From positions 1-15,430 of the forward strand of contig CAZSSM010000121.1 of assembly GCA_964609385.1 (NCBI GenBank): DNA of 15,430 nucleotides, written 5' to 3'. Source of the DNA: CAZSSM01 sp964609385. Its GTDB lineage: Bacteria > Planctomycetota > Planctomycetia > Isosphaerales > Isosphaeraceae. Position 1 is the stretch's first letter, and each line of letters starts with the position of its first letter. This document shows positions 5,323 through 14,694 of this stretch, one piece after another. A model generated the notes under the pieces. It saw nothing but the letters and a program-made list of their open reading frames with translations. It was not told where the DNA came from and did no database searches. Made by a program: the position numbers and the translations under genes.

Positions 5323-8300
5323 ATGAACGAACGGTCAATAACCAACGACTGTTCCGCGTCGGAGCCTCGACGACGTGATCAGACTCTCGAGGAAACCCTC
5401 GAGACGGTCGAGGATTCCGATCACAACTCCAGCACGGTCGAGGATTCCGATCACGACTCCAAGACGGTCGAGGATTCCGATCACGAAACCGCAGTCGACC
5501 CATCGACCATCGAGACGATCAAGCAACTCGAAGATGAGGAGACGGTGGGCTCCGAGGCGGCCACCCAGATCAATCTCGATCAGACCAGCGCCGACCTCAG
5601 CCCCCGATCGGGATCGATCGCGATGCCCGCGCCTCGGTTGAGCGGGGCCTCCAGCAATCTGCATCTCTTCGGCCAACTGGGCAGCGGCGGCATGGGGGCG
5701 GTGCTCAAAGGGCGTGACGAGCACCTCCGTCGCGATCTGGCCGTCAAGATCCTGCTGGAGCGGCACCGCAACAAGCCGCTCATGGTCCGGCGCTTCATCG
5801 AGGAGGCCCAGATCGCCGGCCAGCTCCAGCACCCTGGAATCGTCCCGGTCCACGAGCTGGGCCTCCTGGATGACGACCGGCCCTACTTCACCATGAAGTT
5901 GGTCAAGGGGCACACCCTGGCCCAATTGTTGGGCCGTCGCGAGACACCCCGAGACGACTTGCCCCGGTTCTTAGGGATCTTCGAGCAGGTCTGCCAGACG
6001 GTGGCTTATGCCCACTCGAGGGGCGTGATCCACCGCGATCTGAAGCCCTCCAACGTGATGGTCGGGGCCTTCGGTGAGGTTCAGGTGATGGACTGGGGCC
6101 TGGCCAAAGTCCTGGCGCGTGATGAGACGCCGGAGCCCCGACCCGACCTGCCGGTGGGCGAGATGGAGACTACCGTTCTGACGATCCGCTCGGAAGACGA
6201 CTCCGACACGACCCGGACCCACGCCGTGCTCGGCACACCCTCCTACATGGCACCCGAGCAAGCCCGCGGTGAGGTCAACTCCCTCGATGAGCAGGTCGAC
6301 GTCTTCTCCCTGGGCGCGATCCTCTGCGAGATCCTGACCCGCAAACCCGTCTTCGTTGGCGACGCGATCCACGAGATTCACTATCAGGCCAGCCGTGGCG
6401 AGACCGGACCAGCCCTGGAACGGTTGGCCGCCGCTGGCGTCGAGGCCGAGCTGATCCAACTGGCCCGGGACTGCCTGGCCGTCGAGCGTGAGGACCGGCT
6501 CCGCGACGCCGGGGTGGTCGCCGACCGGATCGCGGCCTACCGCGCCGGCGTCGAGCAACGGCTCCGGGTCGCCGAGTTGGACCGCGCCGCCGCCGAAGCC
6601 CGTGCCGGCGAGGAGAACAAACGGCGCAAGTGGCAGCTCGGACTGGCCGCCGCCCTGCTGGTCCTCACCCTGCTTGGGGGCCTGTTCGCCAGTTCGGTCC
6701 AGCGACGGATCCAGAGCCGTGCCGCGCGGATCGACCTGGCCTCCAACGAGATCGCTCTGCTGCGCAATCAGGCCCTCGAAGACCCAAGTTCCGTGCCGCC
6801 TTGGCGCGAAGCCGACCGGACGGCACGACGGATCTCCAACGAGCTGCGGAACGTCCACGGGGCCCGGACCCAGCTCCGACCGCTCCGAGACGAGATCGCC
6901 AATGGCCTGGCCGAAGCCCTCCGCGACCAGCGGCTCTTAACAGTCCTCCCCCTGATCCGATCGGACCGGCAGGACGCTGGCGATCTCGAGTCCGACCGGG
7001 CCTACGCCGAGGCCTTCGCCGACGCGGGGATCGACCTGGTTGCCGAGGATCCCCAGCCCGCCGTCGATCACCTGATGACGCGGACCCCGAAGATCCGGCG
7101 AATCTTGGCCGGTTACCTCGATGACTGGGCCGGGCTCCGGGAGCGGGCTGGGGCCGGTCCCCGGGGCCGAAGCCGGATCCTCCGTGCCGCTGCGGCGGCC
7201 GACCCCGACGCCGATCGCAACCGACTCCGCAAGCTCCTCGAAACCAACAACCTGGAACAGCACCGTGAGGCGCTCGAGGCCCTGGCCGAAGACCAAAGGT
7301 CCCGACCAGCCACCGCCGCACTATTGCTGGCCGCCGCACTAGATCGCCTCGAAGAGCCCGAGCAGATCGTCGAGGTGCTCCAACACGCTGTCATGGATCA
7401 TCCCGAGGACATCTGGGTCAACTTCGAATTGGCCATCGCGCTGACCGAGGTGTCGCCGCCTCGGTTCCAGGAGGCGATGCGCTATTTCACTGCCGCCCGT
7501 ACCATCCGGCCCGAGACAGCCCATGCCATGGGACATGTCCTGGAACGGCTCGGCCGGGAGGACGAGGCCGAGATCATTTTTGAGGACCTCACCCAACGCC
7601 TCGGTGAACAGGATCGGGCCGCCGTCCGCGCACGGCACCTCGGCTGCTTCGGTAGCCTGCTCGTGCGTCGATACGGGCTGACTGGCGAGTCTTCGGCGAT
7701 TCTCGAGCAGGCCATCGAGGCCTGGCGTCAGGCCATCAAACACCATCCCGACGACTCACAGGCCCACAACAATCTCGGGCTCGCCCTGGCCAACATCGGT
7801 CGACGCGACGAGGCTGTCGAGGCCTTCCAGACGGCCATCCGGCTCGAGCCCGACCTGGCCGAGGCCCGAATCAATCTGGGCCAGGCCTTGGCTAACCCCC
7901 AACAACCCGTCAAGACCCTCGAATCCTTCCGGGACCAGGTTCGAGACCAACCCGAAGATCCCTGGGCCCACTACAACTTGGGACGAGCCTTGGCCCGCGA
8001 TGGACAACACGAACAGGCCATCGAATCCTTCGACGAGGCGATCCGGCTCCGCCCTGACTTCGCCGCGGCCCACACCAACCGCGGACTGACTTTGGTCCAG
8101 CTCGGCCGCATCGATGAGGCCATCCAAGCCCACCGCGAGGCGGTCAAGAGCCAGCCTAACTTCGCTAAAGCGCACTCCAATCTCGGCTTCGCTCTCGAAA
8201 TAGCCGGCCGGCTCGAGGAGGCCATCGAGGCGCACCGGATGTCGGTCCAGATCCGGCCCGACGATCCCACCGTCCACACCAACCTCGGCAACGTCCTGGC

Positions 8301-9039
8301 CAACGCTGGACGACGCGATGAAGCCATCCAGGCTTTCCAAGAAGCCATCCGGCTGCAGCCTGACCTCATCGAAGCCCAAGCCGGTCTCGAGCAAACCATC
8401 AGCCAGATCGACCAACTCGAAGAAACCCTCCGGAGCTACCGCGAGATCGTCCGGGGCCAGCCCGATGACCCCACAGCCCAGATCAATCTGGCCAAGACGT
8501 TGGCCAAGATGGGCCGACTCGGCGAAGCCATCCCGGCCTACCAAAGGGCGATTCAGCTCCAGCCCGACGACGCCCTGATCCACTATCAACTGGCCCGCCT
8601 GCTCAACGATGCCGGCCGAAACGAGGAAGCCGTCGAATCCTTCGACGAGGCGATCCGGCTCCGCCCTGACTTCGCCGCGGCCCACACCAACCGCGGACTG
8701 ACTTTGGTCCAGCTCGGCCGCATCGATGAGGCTATCCAAGCCCACCGCGAGGCGGTCAAGAGCCAGCCCAGCTTCGCCAAGGCACACTCCAATCTCGGCA
8801 ACGCCTTGGTTCTGGCCGAACGATTCGACGAAGCCCTCCAAGCGCATCAGGAAGCGATCCGGATCCGGCCCGAATCCGCCGAGTTGCACTATCACCATGG
8901 CAACGCTCTGGGCCAGGCCGGTCGGCTCGACGAGGCCCTCCAAGCGTATCGTGAAGCGGTCGAACTCGAGCCCGACGACAAGACCTATCAGAGCGCCCTC
9001 AAGCAAGCCGAAGTTCGCACCGAGGAGCCCCGGAACTGA
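5323..9039 (+). CDS. membrane Ser/Thr protein kinase with C-terminal TPR array
   Basis: The 1238-residue protein has four parts (numbering from ATG 5323). Residues 1-110 are acidic and Ser/Thr-rich and carry TVEDSDH three times with exact 10-residue spacing. The kinase domain (about 112-400) shows the Gly loop GSGGMG, K142 in LAVKILL, HRDLKPSN (237-244), DWG at 257-259 replacing DFG, and YMAPEQ before an intact APE. A basic helix leads to one membrane segment (438-456, LGLAAALLVLTLLGGLFA). The rest is helical and from about residue 805 forms roughly 12 TPR units with the N-x-G-x-A-L pattern. The topology suggests a cytoplasmic kinase and external TPRs. DWG is common in planctomycete kinases. 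GTG 5305 is an alternative start; neither has a good Shine-Dalgarno sequence. Substrates are unknown. Confidence 0.93.
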   Translation: MNERSITNDCSASEPRRRDQTLEETLETVEDSDHNSSTVEDSDHDSKTVEDSDHETAVDPSTIETIKQLEDEETVGSEAATQINLDQTSADLSPRSGSIAMPAPRLSGASSNLHLFGQLGSGGMGAVLKGRDEHLRRDLAVKILLERHRNKPLMVRRFIEEAQIAGQLQHPGIVPVHELGLLDDDRPYFTMKLVKGHTLAQLLGRRETPRDDLPRFLGIFEQVCQTVAYAHSRGVIHRDLKPSNVMVGAFGEVQVMDWGLAKVLARDETPEPRPDLPVGEMETTVLTIRSEDDSDTTRTHAVLGTPSYMAPEQARGEVNSLDEQVDVFSLGAILCEILTRKPVFVGDAIHEIHYQASRGETGPALERLAAAGVEAELIQLARDCLAVEREDRLRDAGVVADRIAAYRAGVEQRLRVAELDRAAAEARAGEENKRRKWQLGLAAALLVLTLLGGLFASSVQRRIQSRAARIDLASNEIALLRNQALEDPSSVPPWREADRTARRISNELRNVHGARTQLRPLRDEIANGLAEALRDQRLLTVLPLIRSDRQDAGDLESDRAYAEAFADAGIDLVAEDPQPAVDHLMTRTPKIRRILAGYLDDWAGLRERAGAGPRGRSRILRAAAAADPDADRNRLRKLLETNNLEQHREALEALAEDQRSRPATAALLLAAALDRLEEPEQIVEVLQHAVMDHPEDIWVNFELAIALTEVSPPRFQEAMRYFTAARTIRPETAHAMGHVLERLGREDEAEIIFEDLTQRLGEQDRAAVRARHLGCFGSLLVRRYGLTGESSAILEQAIEAWRQAIKHHPDDSQAHNNLGLALANIGRRDEAVEAFQTAIRLEPDLAEARINLGQALANPQQPVKTLESFRDQVRDQPEDPWAHYNLGRALARDGQHEQAIESFDEAIRLRPDFAAAHTNRGLTLVQLGRIDEAIQAHREAVKSQPNFAKAHSNLGFALEIAGRLEEAIEAHRMSVQIRPDDPTVHTNLGNVLANAGRRDEAIQAFQEAIRLQPDLIEAQAGLEQTISQIDQLEETLRSYREIVRGQPDDPTAQINLAKTLAKMGRLGEAIPAYQRAIQLQPDDALIHYQLARLLNDAGRNEEAVESFDEAIRLRPDFAAAHTNRGLTLVQLGRIDEAIQAHREAVKSQPSFAKAHSNLGNALVLAERFDEALQAHQEAIRIRPESAELHYHHGNALGQAGRLDEALQAYREAVELEPDDKTYQSALKQAEVRTEEPRN
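5404..5484 (+). repeat. three tandem copies of a 30-bp coding repeat
   Basis: A 21-bp block is identical at 5404-5424, 5434-5454 and 5464-5484, giving a 30-bp period. Each copy encodes TVEDSDH followed by a Ser/Thr-containing triplet. The repeat lies in the acidic N-terminal tail of the kinase. Identity at the DNA level implies recent expansion by slippage or recombination. Confidence 0.9.
8021..8156 (+). repeat. 136-bp direct repeat in TPR array, copy 1
   Basis: This block matches 8633-8768 at 135 of 136 positions (C at 8121 against T at 8733). It encodes ESFDEAIRLRPDFAAAHTNR and the following TPR helix pair. The offset is 612 bp, exactly 204 codons, so the frame is kept. Other TPR units in the protein are much more diverged. 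Confidence 0.92.
8633..8768 (+). repeat. 136-bp direct repeat in TPR array, copy 2
   Basis: This is the second copy of the block at 8021-8156, with one mismatch. Similarity continues more weakly for a further 30 bp or so (SQPSFAKAHSNLG against SQPNFAKAHSNLG), as expected for a segmental duplication or gene conversion whose edges are blurring. Confidence 0.92.
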
Positions 9040-9182
9040 TGGAACGGCCCCGCCGAAGGGTCCATCGCCGGTCAGTTGCTCGCGGAGTGACCTTCTAGAT
9101 GTGGTTTCGATGAGGTATCCTGTTCAACATCGGAAGAACATGGGATCGCTCAATGATTGCCGCCCCGAGGCGGACGCGTGCG

Positions 9183-9202
9183 ACCAACCGCCGACGGTTG
9201 GT
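9183..9202. terminator. hairpin between the kinase and cytochrome-like genes
   Basis: ACCAACCG (9183-9190) and CGGTTGGT (9195-9202) form an 8-bp stem with a CCGA loop, 144 bp after the kinase stop and 69 bp before the next start. It could end the kinase transcript or sit in the leader of the next gene. No T tract follows, so intrinsic termination is only a possibility. The rest of 9040-9271 holds nothing I can name. Confidence 0.4.
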
Positions 9203-9271
9203 TGAGCGCACCGAACCCCATTCCCCCCCGCTTGCATGCGCACCTCGAACAGACCGCGAAGGAGGAGCCCG

Positions 9272-12268
9272 ATGACGTCCCCGATCGGACTGTCGACGCG
9301 CCAATGGAGGTCTTCGGCCTCGACGCACAGCGCCCGCGCCATGATCGCCGCATTGGTCGGGGTCGGGATGATCCTGATCGGATCGGTAACAGTTTCGGTC
9401 GCCAGGGGTTCGGACGATCGCGAGGGCGCAGCGTTCTTCGAGTCGCGAATCCGTCCGGTGCTCGTCGAGCAGTGCTACAAGTGCCACTCGGCCGGGAGCC
9501 AATCGGCCAAAGGGGGGCTCCGACTCGACTCGATGGCCGCGATGCTCGAAGGCGGGTTCACCGGTCCGGCCATCGTCCCAGGCGCCCCCGAGGAGAGCGT
9601 GCTTATCGAAGCGATCCGGTACGACTTCTATGAAATGCCGCCCAGCGGACCGCTCCCCGATGCGATCGTGGCCGACTTCGAACGATGGGTCCGCATGGGT
9701 GCTCCGGGGCCAATCGCGCCCGCGGCCCTGGTGCCCGCATCCAACGCCGAGACTGAGGACAAGGCGGTCACGGACAGCGACGGCGAATCGAACTGGGAGG
9801 GCGAACCGCTCTGGTCGCTCCAGCCGCTTCAGGACTCGGCCTTACCTGAGGTCTCCGACCCGACTTGGCCCCGCGATCCGGTCGACCACCACATCCTGGC
9901 CGGGCTCGATCGCGACGGCCTCGCGCCCGCGCCAGAGGTCGACCGACAGACTTTGATCCGTCGCCTAAGCTTCGATCTGACCGGCCTGCCGCCGACGCCC
10001 GAGCAGATCGAGGCGTTCGTCGAGGACCCCGGATCGACCGACGATGCCCTGGCTCGTGCCGTCGACCAGTTCCTGGAATCCCCAGGCTTCGGCGAGCATT
10101 GGGGCCGACGCTGGCTCGACGTGGCCCGCTACGCCGACACCAACGGCGGCGACCTCAACCTGACCTATCACAACGCCTGGCGCTACCGCGACTGGGTCAT
10201 CGACGCGATCAACGCGGACCTGCCCTTCGACCAATTCCTCCGAGACCAGATCGCCGGCGACCTCGTCCCGACCGAAAACCCGCAAGAGCAGGCCGATCGG
10301 ATCGTCGCCACCGGCTTCCTGATGCTCGGCCCCAAGATGCTCTCGGAGCGCGACCTCGAGAAGCAGAAGATGGACGTCGTCGACGAGCAGCTCGACACGA
10401 TCGGCCGGACCTTCCTCGGCCTGACCCTCGGCTGCGCCCGGTGCCACGACCACAAGTTCGACCCGATCCCGACCCGAGACTATTACGCGATGGCCGGGAT
10501 CCTCGCCAGCACCCGGACCATCGACGGCAACAAGCTCAACAACGAGTTCGTCAAGGGGTGGACGACCCGTGAACTCCCGCCCAACCCCGACGACGAGGTC
10601 GCCCAGGCCGCCCATCGCGTCGAGGGCGATCGGCTCCGTGACCAACGCGCTAAGGCCGAAACGAAGCGCGAGGGCCTCGAACGTCAGATCGCCGAGCAAC
10701 CACTGGCCGGTATCGTCGTCGACGACCTCGACGCCGAACTCGTCGGCGATTGGTTCCGCTCCGCCTACTCGCCGAAATATCTCGGCGAAGGCTACATCCA
10801 TGACGAGGCGACCTCCAAAGGGGAACGGATCGCCACGTTTCGGCCCAACCTGCCCGAGCCGGGTCTCTACGAGGTCCGAATCGCCTACGTCGCGGGCGGG
10901 AGCCGGTCCGATGCCGTCCCAGTCACCATCGAGACCGCCGACGGCCCCGTCCTGTTGACCGTTGACCAGCAGCAAACGCCCGAGATCGGCGGCCTCTTCC
11001 GATCGCTGGGTCGGTTCCGGTTCGAAGCGGGCACCGCCGGCTCGTTGACGATCCGCAATGAGGGGACGACCGGCCACGTGCTCGCCGACGCTGTGCAGTG
11101 GGTCCGAGCCGACCAACTCGATTCCGGGGAGGTCGCTCCCGATACCGGACTCGCCCCGAGGCTCGAACGGCTCAAGGTCGACAAGCAGATCGCGACCCTG
11201 ACCAAGCGGATCGCGGAGCACGACAATGGCCCGATGCCCAACCCCCGCGCCATGGCCGTCCGCGAAGAGGAATCCGACGCCCTGGGCGACTGCCATCTCC
11301 GCGTCCGTGGCGACGCCTCACGATACGGCGACCTCGTCCCGCGCGGGTTCCTGGAAGCGGCCACTTTCGACGACGCCCCGACGATCCCCGAGGGCCACAG
11401 CGGTCGGCTCGAACTGGCCGGCTGGATGACCCGACCGGACCACCCCTTGACCTCCAGGGTGATCGTCAACCGGGTCTGGCTCCACCTGTTCGGCCACGGC
11501 CTGGTCCGGAGCGTCGACAACTTCGGCCGGCTCGGCGAGCGGCCCAGTCATCCCAAACTGCTCGACGCCCTGGCCCTCGGGTTCGTCAACGACGGCTGGT
11601 CGCTCAAGCGCTTGGTTCGTCGCCTGGTGTTGAGCCGATCCTATCGAATGAGCACCGCCTTTAACTCTCAATTCGACACGATCGATCCGGAGAACCGTCT
11701 GCTCTGGCGCCAGAACCGTCGACGGCTGCCAGCCGAGGCGATCCGCGATGCGATGCTCCACGTCGGCGATCGGCTCGACCCAGCGCGTGGAGGCTCGCCG
11801 GTGCTCGGTGCGCCCGAAGAGGTCAACGGCAATGCCGCGGCCAAGCTCCGAGCCCCCTTGGACCGTCGACGGAGCGTCTACCTGCCGGTTGTCCGAGGCG
11901 CGATCGACCCGATGCTCGAGGTCTTCGACGCGGCCAATCCCGACCTCGTCACCGGTCGTCGAGGACAAACCACCGTGCCCGCCCAGGCGTTGGCGTTGCT
12001 CAACGGGCCGTTCGCCATTCAGTCCGCCGAGGCCGTTGCCGACCGCGTCCTCGATGAGTCCGAGACCCGCGACAACCGGATCGATCGGCTCTATCGCCTC
12101 TGCCTGGGTCGACGCCCCGGTCCCGAGGAACGTGCGCTGTTGGACGCCTTCCTCGACGACCGTTGCGGGTCACCCACACCCGGGGACGATGATTCGGAAC
12201 ATCGCGATGCCTGGGCCGAACTCGCCCAGATCCTCTTCGCCTCGACCGAGTTCCGGTTCCTCGACTGA
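9272..12268 (+). CDS. PSCyt1-DUF1549-golvesin-like-DUF1553 exported protein
   Basis: The 998-residue protein has the planctomycete-specific order. A signal/membrane segment (about 22-45, MIAALVGVGMILIGSVTVSV) is followed by a PSCyt1 cytochrome-like domain with the haem motif CYKCH (68-72). Next is DUF1549 (PSCyt2), from DHHILAGLDRDGL through LIRRLSFDLTGLPPTP and HWGRRWLDVARYAD to a second CxxCH, CARCH (388-392). A beta-rich golvesin C-terminal-like domain follows (about 480-610: GLYEVRIAYVAGGSRSDAVP, VDQQQTPEIGG, SLTIRNEGTTGHVLADAVQW). DUF1553 (PSD1) closes the protein from about 718 (HPLTSRVIVNRVWLHLFGHG). ATG 9272 is chosen for AAGGAGG six bases upstream. The family is thought to act in the cell envelope, probably in redox-linked polymer breakdown, but no activity is established. 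The DUF1501 partner lies 88 bp downstream. Confidence 0.94.
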   Translation: MTSPIGLSTRQWRSSASTHSARAMIAALVGVGMILIGSVTVSVARGSDDREGAAFFESRIRPVLVEQCYKCHSAGSQSAKGGLRLDSMAAMLEGGFTGPAIVPGAPEESVLIEAIRYDFYEMPPSGPLPDAIVADFERWVRMGAPGPIAPAALVPASNAETEDKAVTDSDGESNWEGEPLWSLQPLQDSALPEVSDPTWPRDPVDHHILAGLDRDGLAPAPEVDRQTLIRRLSFDLTGLPPTPEQIEAFVEDPGSTDDALARAVDQFLESPGFGEHWGRRWLDVARYADTNGGDLNLTYHNAWRYRDWVIDAINADLPFDQFLRDQIAGDLVPTENPQEQADRIVATGFLMLGPKMLSERDLEKQKMDVVDEQLDTIGRTFLGLTLGCARCHDHKFDPIPTRDYYAMAGILASTRTIDGNKLNNEFVKGWTTRELPPNPDDEVAQAAHRVEGDRLRDQRAKAETKREGLERQIAEQPLAGIVVDDLDAELVGDWFRSAYSPKYLGEGYIHDEATSKGERIATFRPNLPEPGLYEVRIAYVAGGSRSDAVPVTIETADGPVLLTVDQQQTPEIGGLFRSLGRFRFEAGTAGSLTIRNEGTTGHVLADAVQWVRADQLDSGEVAPDTGLAPRLERLKVDKQIATLTKRIAEHDNGPMPNPRAMAVREEESDALGDCHLRVRGDASRYGDLVPRGFLEAATFDDAPTIPEGHSGRLELAGWMTRPDHPLTSRVIVNRVWLHLFGHGLVRSVDNFGRLGERPSHPKLLDALALGFVNDGWSLKRLVRRLVLSRSYRMSTAFNSQFDTIDPENRLLWRQNRRRLPAEAIRDAMLHVGDRLDPARGGSPVLGAPEEVNGNAAAKLRAPLDRRRSVYLPVVRGAIDPMLEVFDAANPDLVTGRRGQTTVPAQALALLNGPFAIQSAEAVADRVLDESETRDNRIDRLYRLCLGRRPGPEERALLDAFLDDRCGSPTPGDDDSEHRDAWAELAQILFASTEFRFLD

Positions 12269-12356
12269 TCACCTCCACGACCTTCGCGATTCAGGACGCC
12301 TCCACGATTTCGCTCAGCGCGACCCAACTCACCTCTTCGATACAGGACCGCGACCG

Positions 12357-13745
<1,389 letters not shown>

Positions 13746-13785
13746 TTCCCAATGGGTCGGCTCACCGGTCTGGATCGGACTCGCG

Positions 13786-14192
13786 ATGAACCCTCCCAAA
13801 CGTCCCGGCGAGATCGGCTGGGTCGACCTCACCGGCCCGACGCCGGCCCGATCCGCGACTTCGATAAGGCGGCCTGCGGCTGGCGTCCGGAACCGGTCTC
13901 CATGGGCGACGACGACATGATGAACGCGTCGACGGGCGCGCCGGTCGCCGGTGTCTGCTACACGAAAGGCAGCAACGCCGGATTGCCCCCGGTCTGGTTG
14001 ATCTATGTGGTGGTTGAAGACATCGAGGCCAGTCTAACAACCTGCCAAGAGCAGGGGGGCACCGTCCTCCATCACCAAGCTGGCCCCGACGGTACGACGA
14101 GTTACGCCGTTATCCGCGATCCGGCCGGCGTCTGTCTCGCCCTGCATCGCCGGACCGATAAGGAGACGTCCGCAACCGACGCCTCGACCTGA
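13786..14192 (+). CDS. VOC/glyoxalase-like protein, frameshifted near the N-terminus
   Basis: From ATG 13786 the frame gives MNPPKRPGEIGWVDLTGP, the usual start of a single-module VOC (glyoxalase/bleomycin resistance) protein. It then loses similarity. From about 13839, one frame over, the family resumes: DAGPIRDFDKAACGWRPEPV, VAGVCYTKGSNAGLPPVWLI, VVEDIEASLTTCQEQGG and YAVIRDPAGVCLALH. One missing base around the C3 run 13836-13838 (GGC CCC GAC gives G-P-D) joins the two into about 135 residues, normal for the family. An intact frame from 13752 exists, but its first 29 residues look non-coding. It follows DUF1501 by 40 bp. VOC proteins of this type have varied or unknown substrates. Either a sequence error or a decayed gene. 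Confidence 0.75.
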
Positions 14193-14661
14193 CCTCAAGC
14201 GACTCGACCAGCTTCGACGCCCCTTTGCGGACCATTCACAACGAACCCGAACGCCTCGCCCGACGAGACGTTGCGCGTCCGCAATGCTGGAGGCTTCGAG
14301 GAATTCGTCTGCCAAGAGTCGCAAACTCTGGGATCCGGAGCCGTCACGGTCCCCATCATCTATGGTCTGATGGGACACCGGTCACGATCCCCCGGGCGGC
14401 TCCGAACCATTGAGGGGAACGGGACATCCTCCGTGTCATCGCGCGTGGGGTCCGACGTCGGGCCGTCGCGGGCACCGGGTTGTTGCATGACATCCATGTG
14501 TGCCATGGGCTGCCATTTCCGAGCCTCGCTTGCCTCCGGCTCGGTCGATTCGATCGGCCGGGCTGGACCGTCGAAGTCCGGGGAGCCACTGGTTGGGCCG
14601 TTCGAGGGAGCGCCGGGGAAAGACCGGCTCGGACCATCGCACTGTCCCGAGGAGACCACCG
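14193..14661. other. about 470 bp without a recognisable gene
   Basis: Open frames on both strands here have no family features and no good start signals. The long minus-strand frames that reach into this region are mostly antisense to the sensor gene beginning at 14691. A 10-bp palindrome CCGACGTCGG at 14452-14461 and a few short stems are present, but nothing convincing as a terminator or promoter. Confidence 0.4.
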
Positions 14662-14694
14662 ATGCGCCATCGAGATCGGGACCCGGTTCGATGA
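14662..14694 (+). CDS. 10-codon mini-ORF coupled to the sensor gene
   Basis: ATG 14662 has GAGGAG at 14649-14654, seven bases upstream, the best Shine-Dalgarno sequence near here. It encodes MRHRDRDPVR and stops at TGA 14692-14694, which overlaps ATG 14691 of the sensor gene as ATGA. The sensor ATG has no good ribosome site of its own. A leader peptide that loads ribosomes by reinitiation is plausible. A single-base sequence error joining the two frames is an alternative. Confidence 0.35.
   Translation: MRHRDRDPVR

Noticed and set aside
7756..9006. Minus-strand open frame of 416 codons opposite the TPR region
   Set aside because: It mirrors the TPR repeats codon by codon and has no own start signal or family features; an effect of GC-rich codon use on the antisense strand.
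9965..11296. Minus-strand open frame of 443 codons opposite the PSCyt1/DUF1549 gene
   Set aside because: Lies fully antisense to a strongly supported gene and shows low-complexity Val/Gly/Asp composition typical of antisense frames.
11748..12356. 203-codon upstream extension of the DUF1501 frame
   Set aside because: Overlaps the DUF1553 domain in another frame; the Tat signal peptide fixes the start at 12357.
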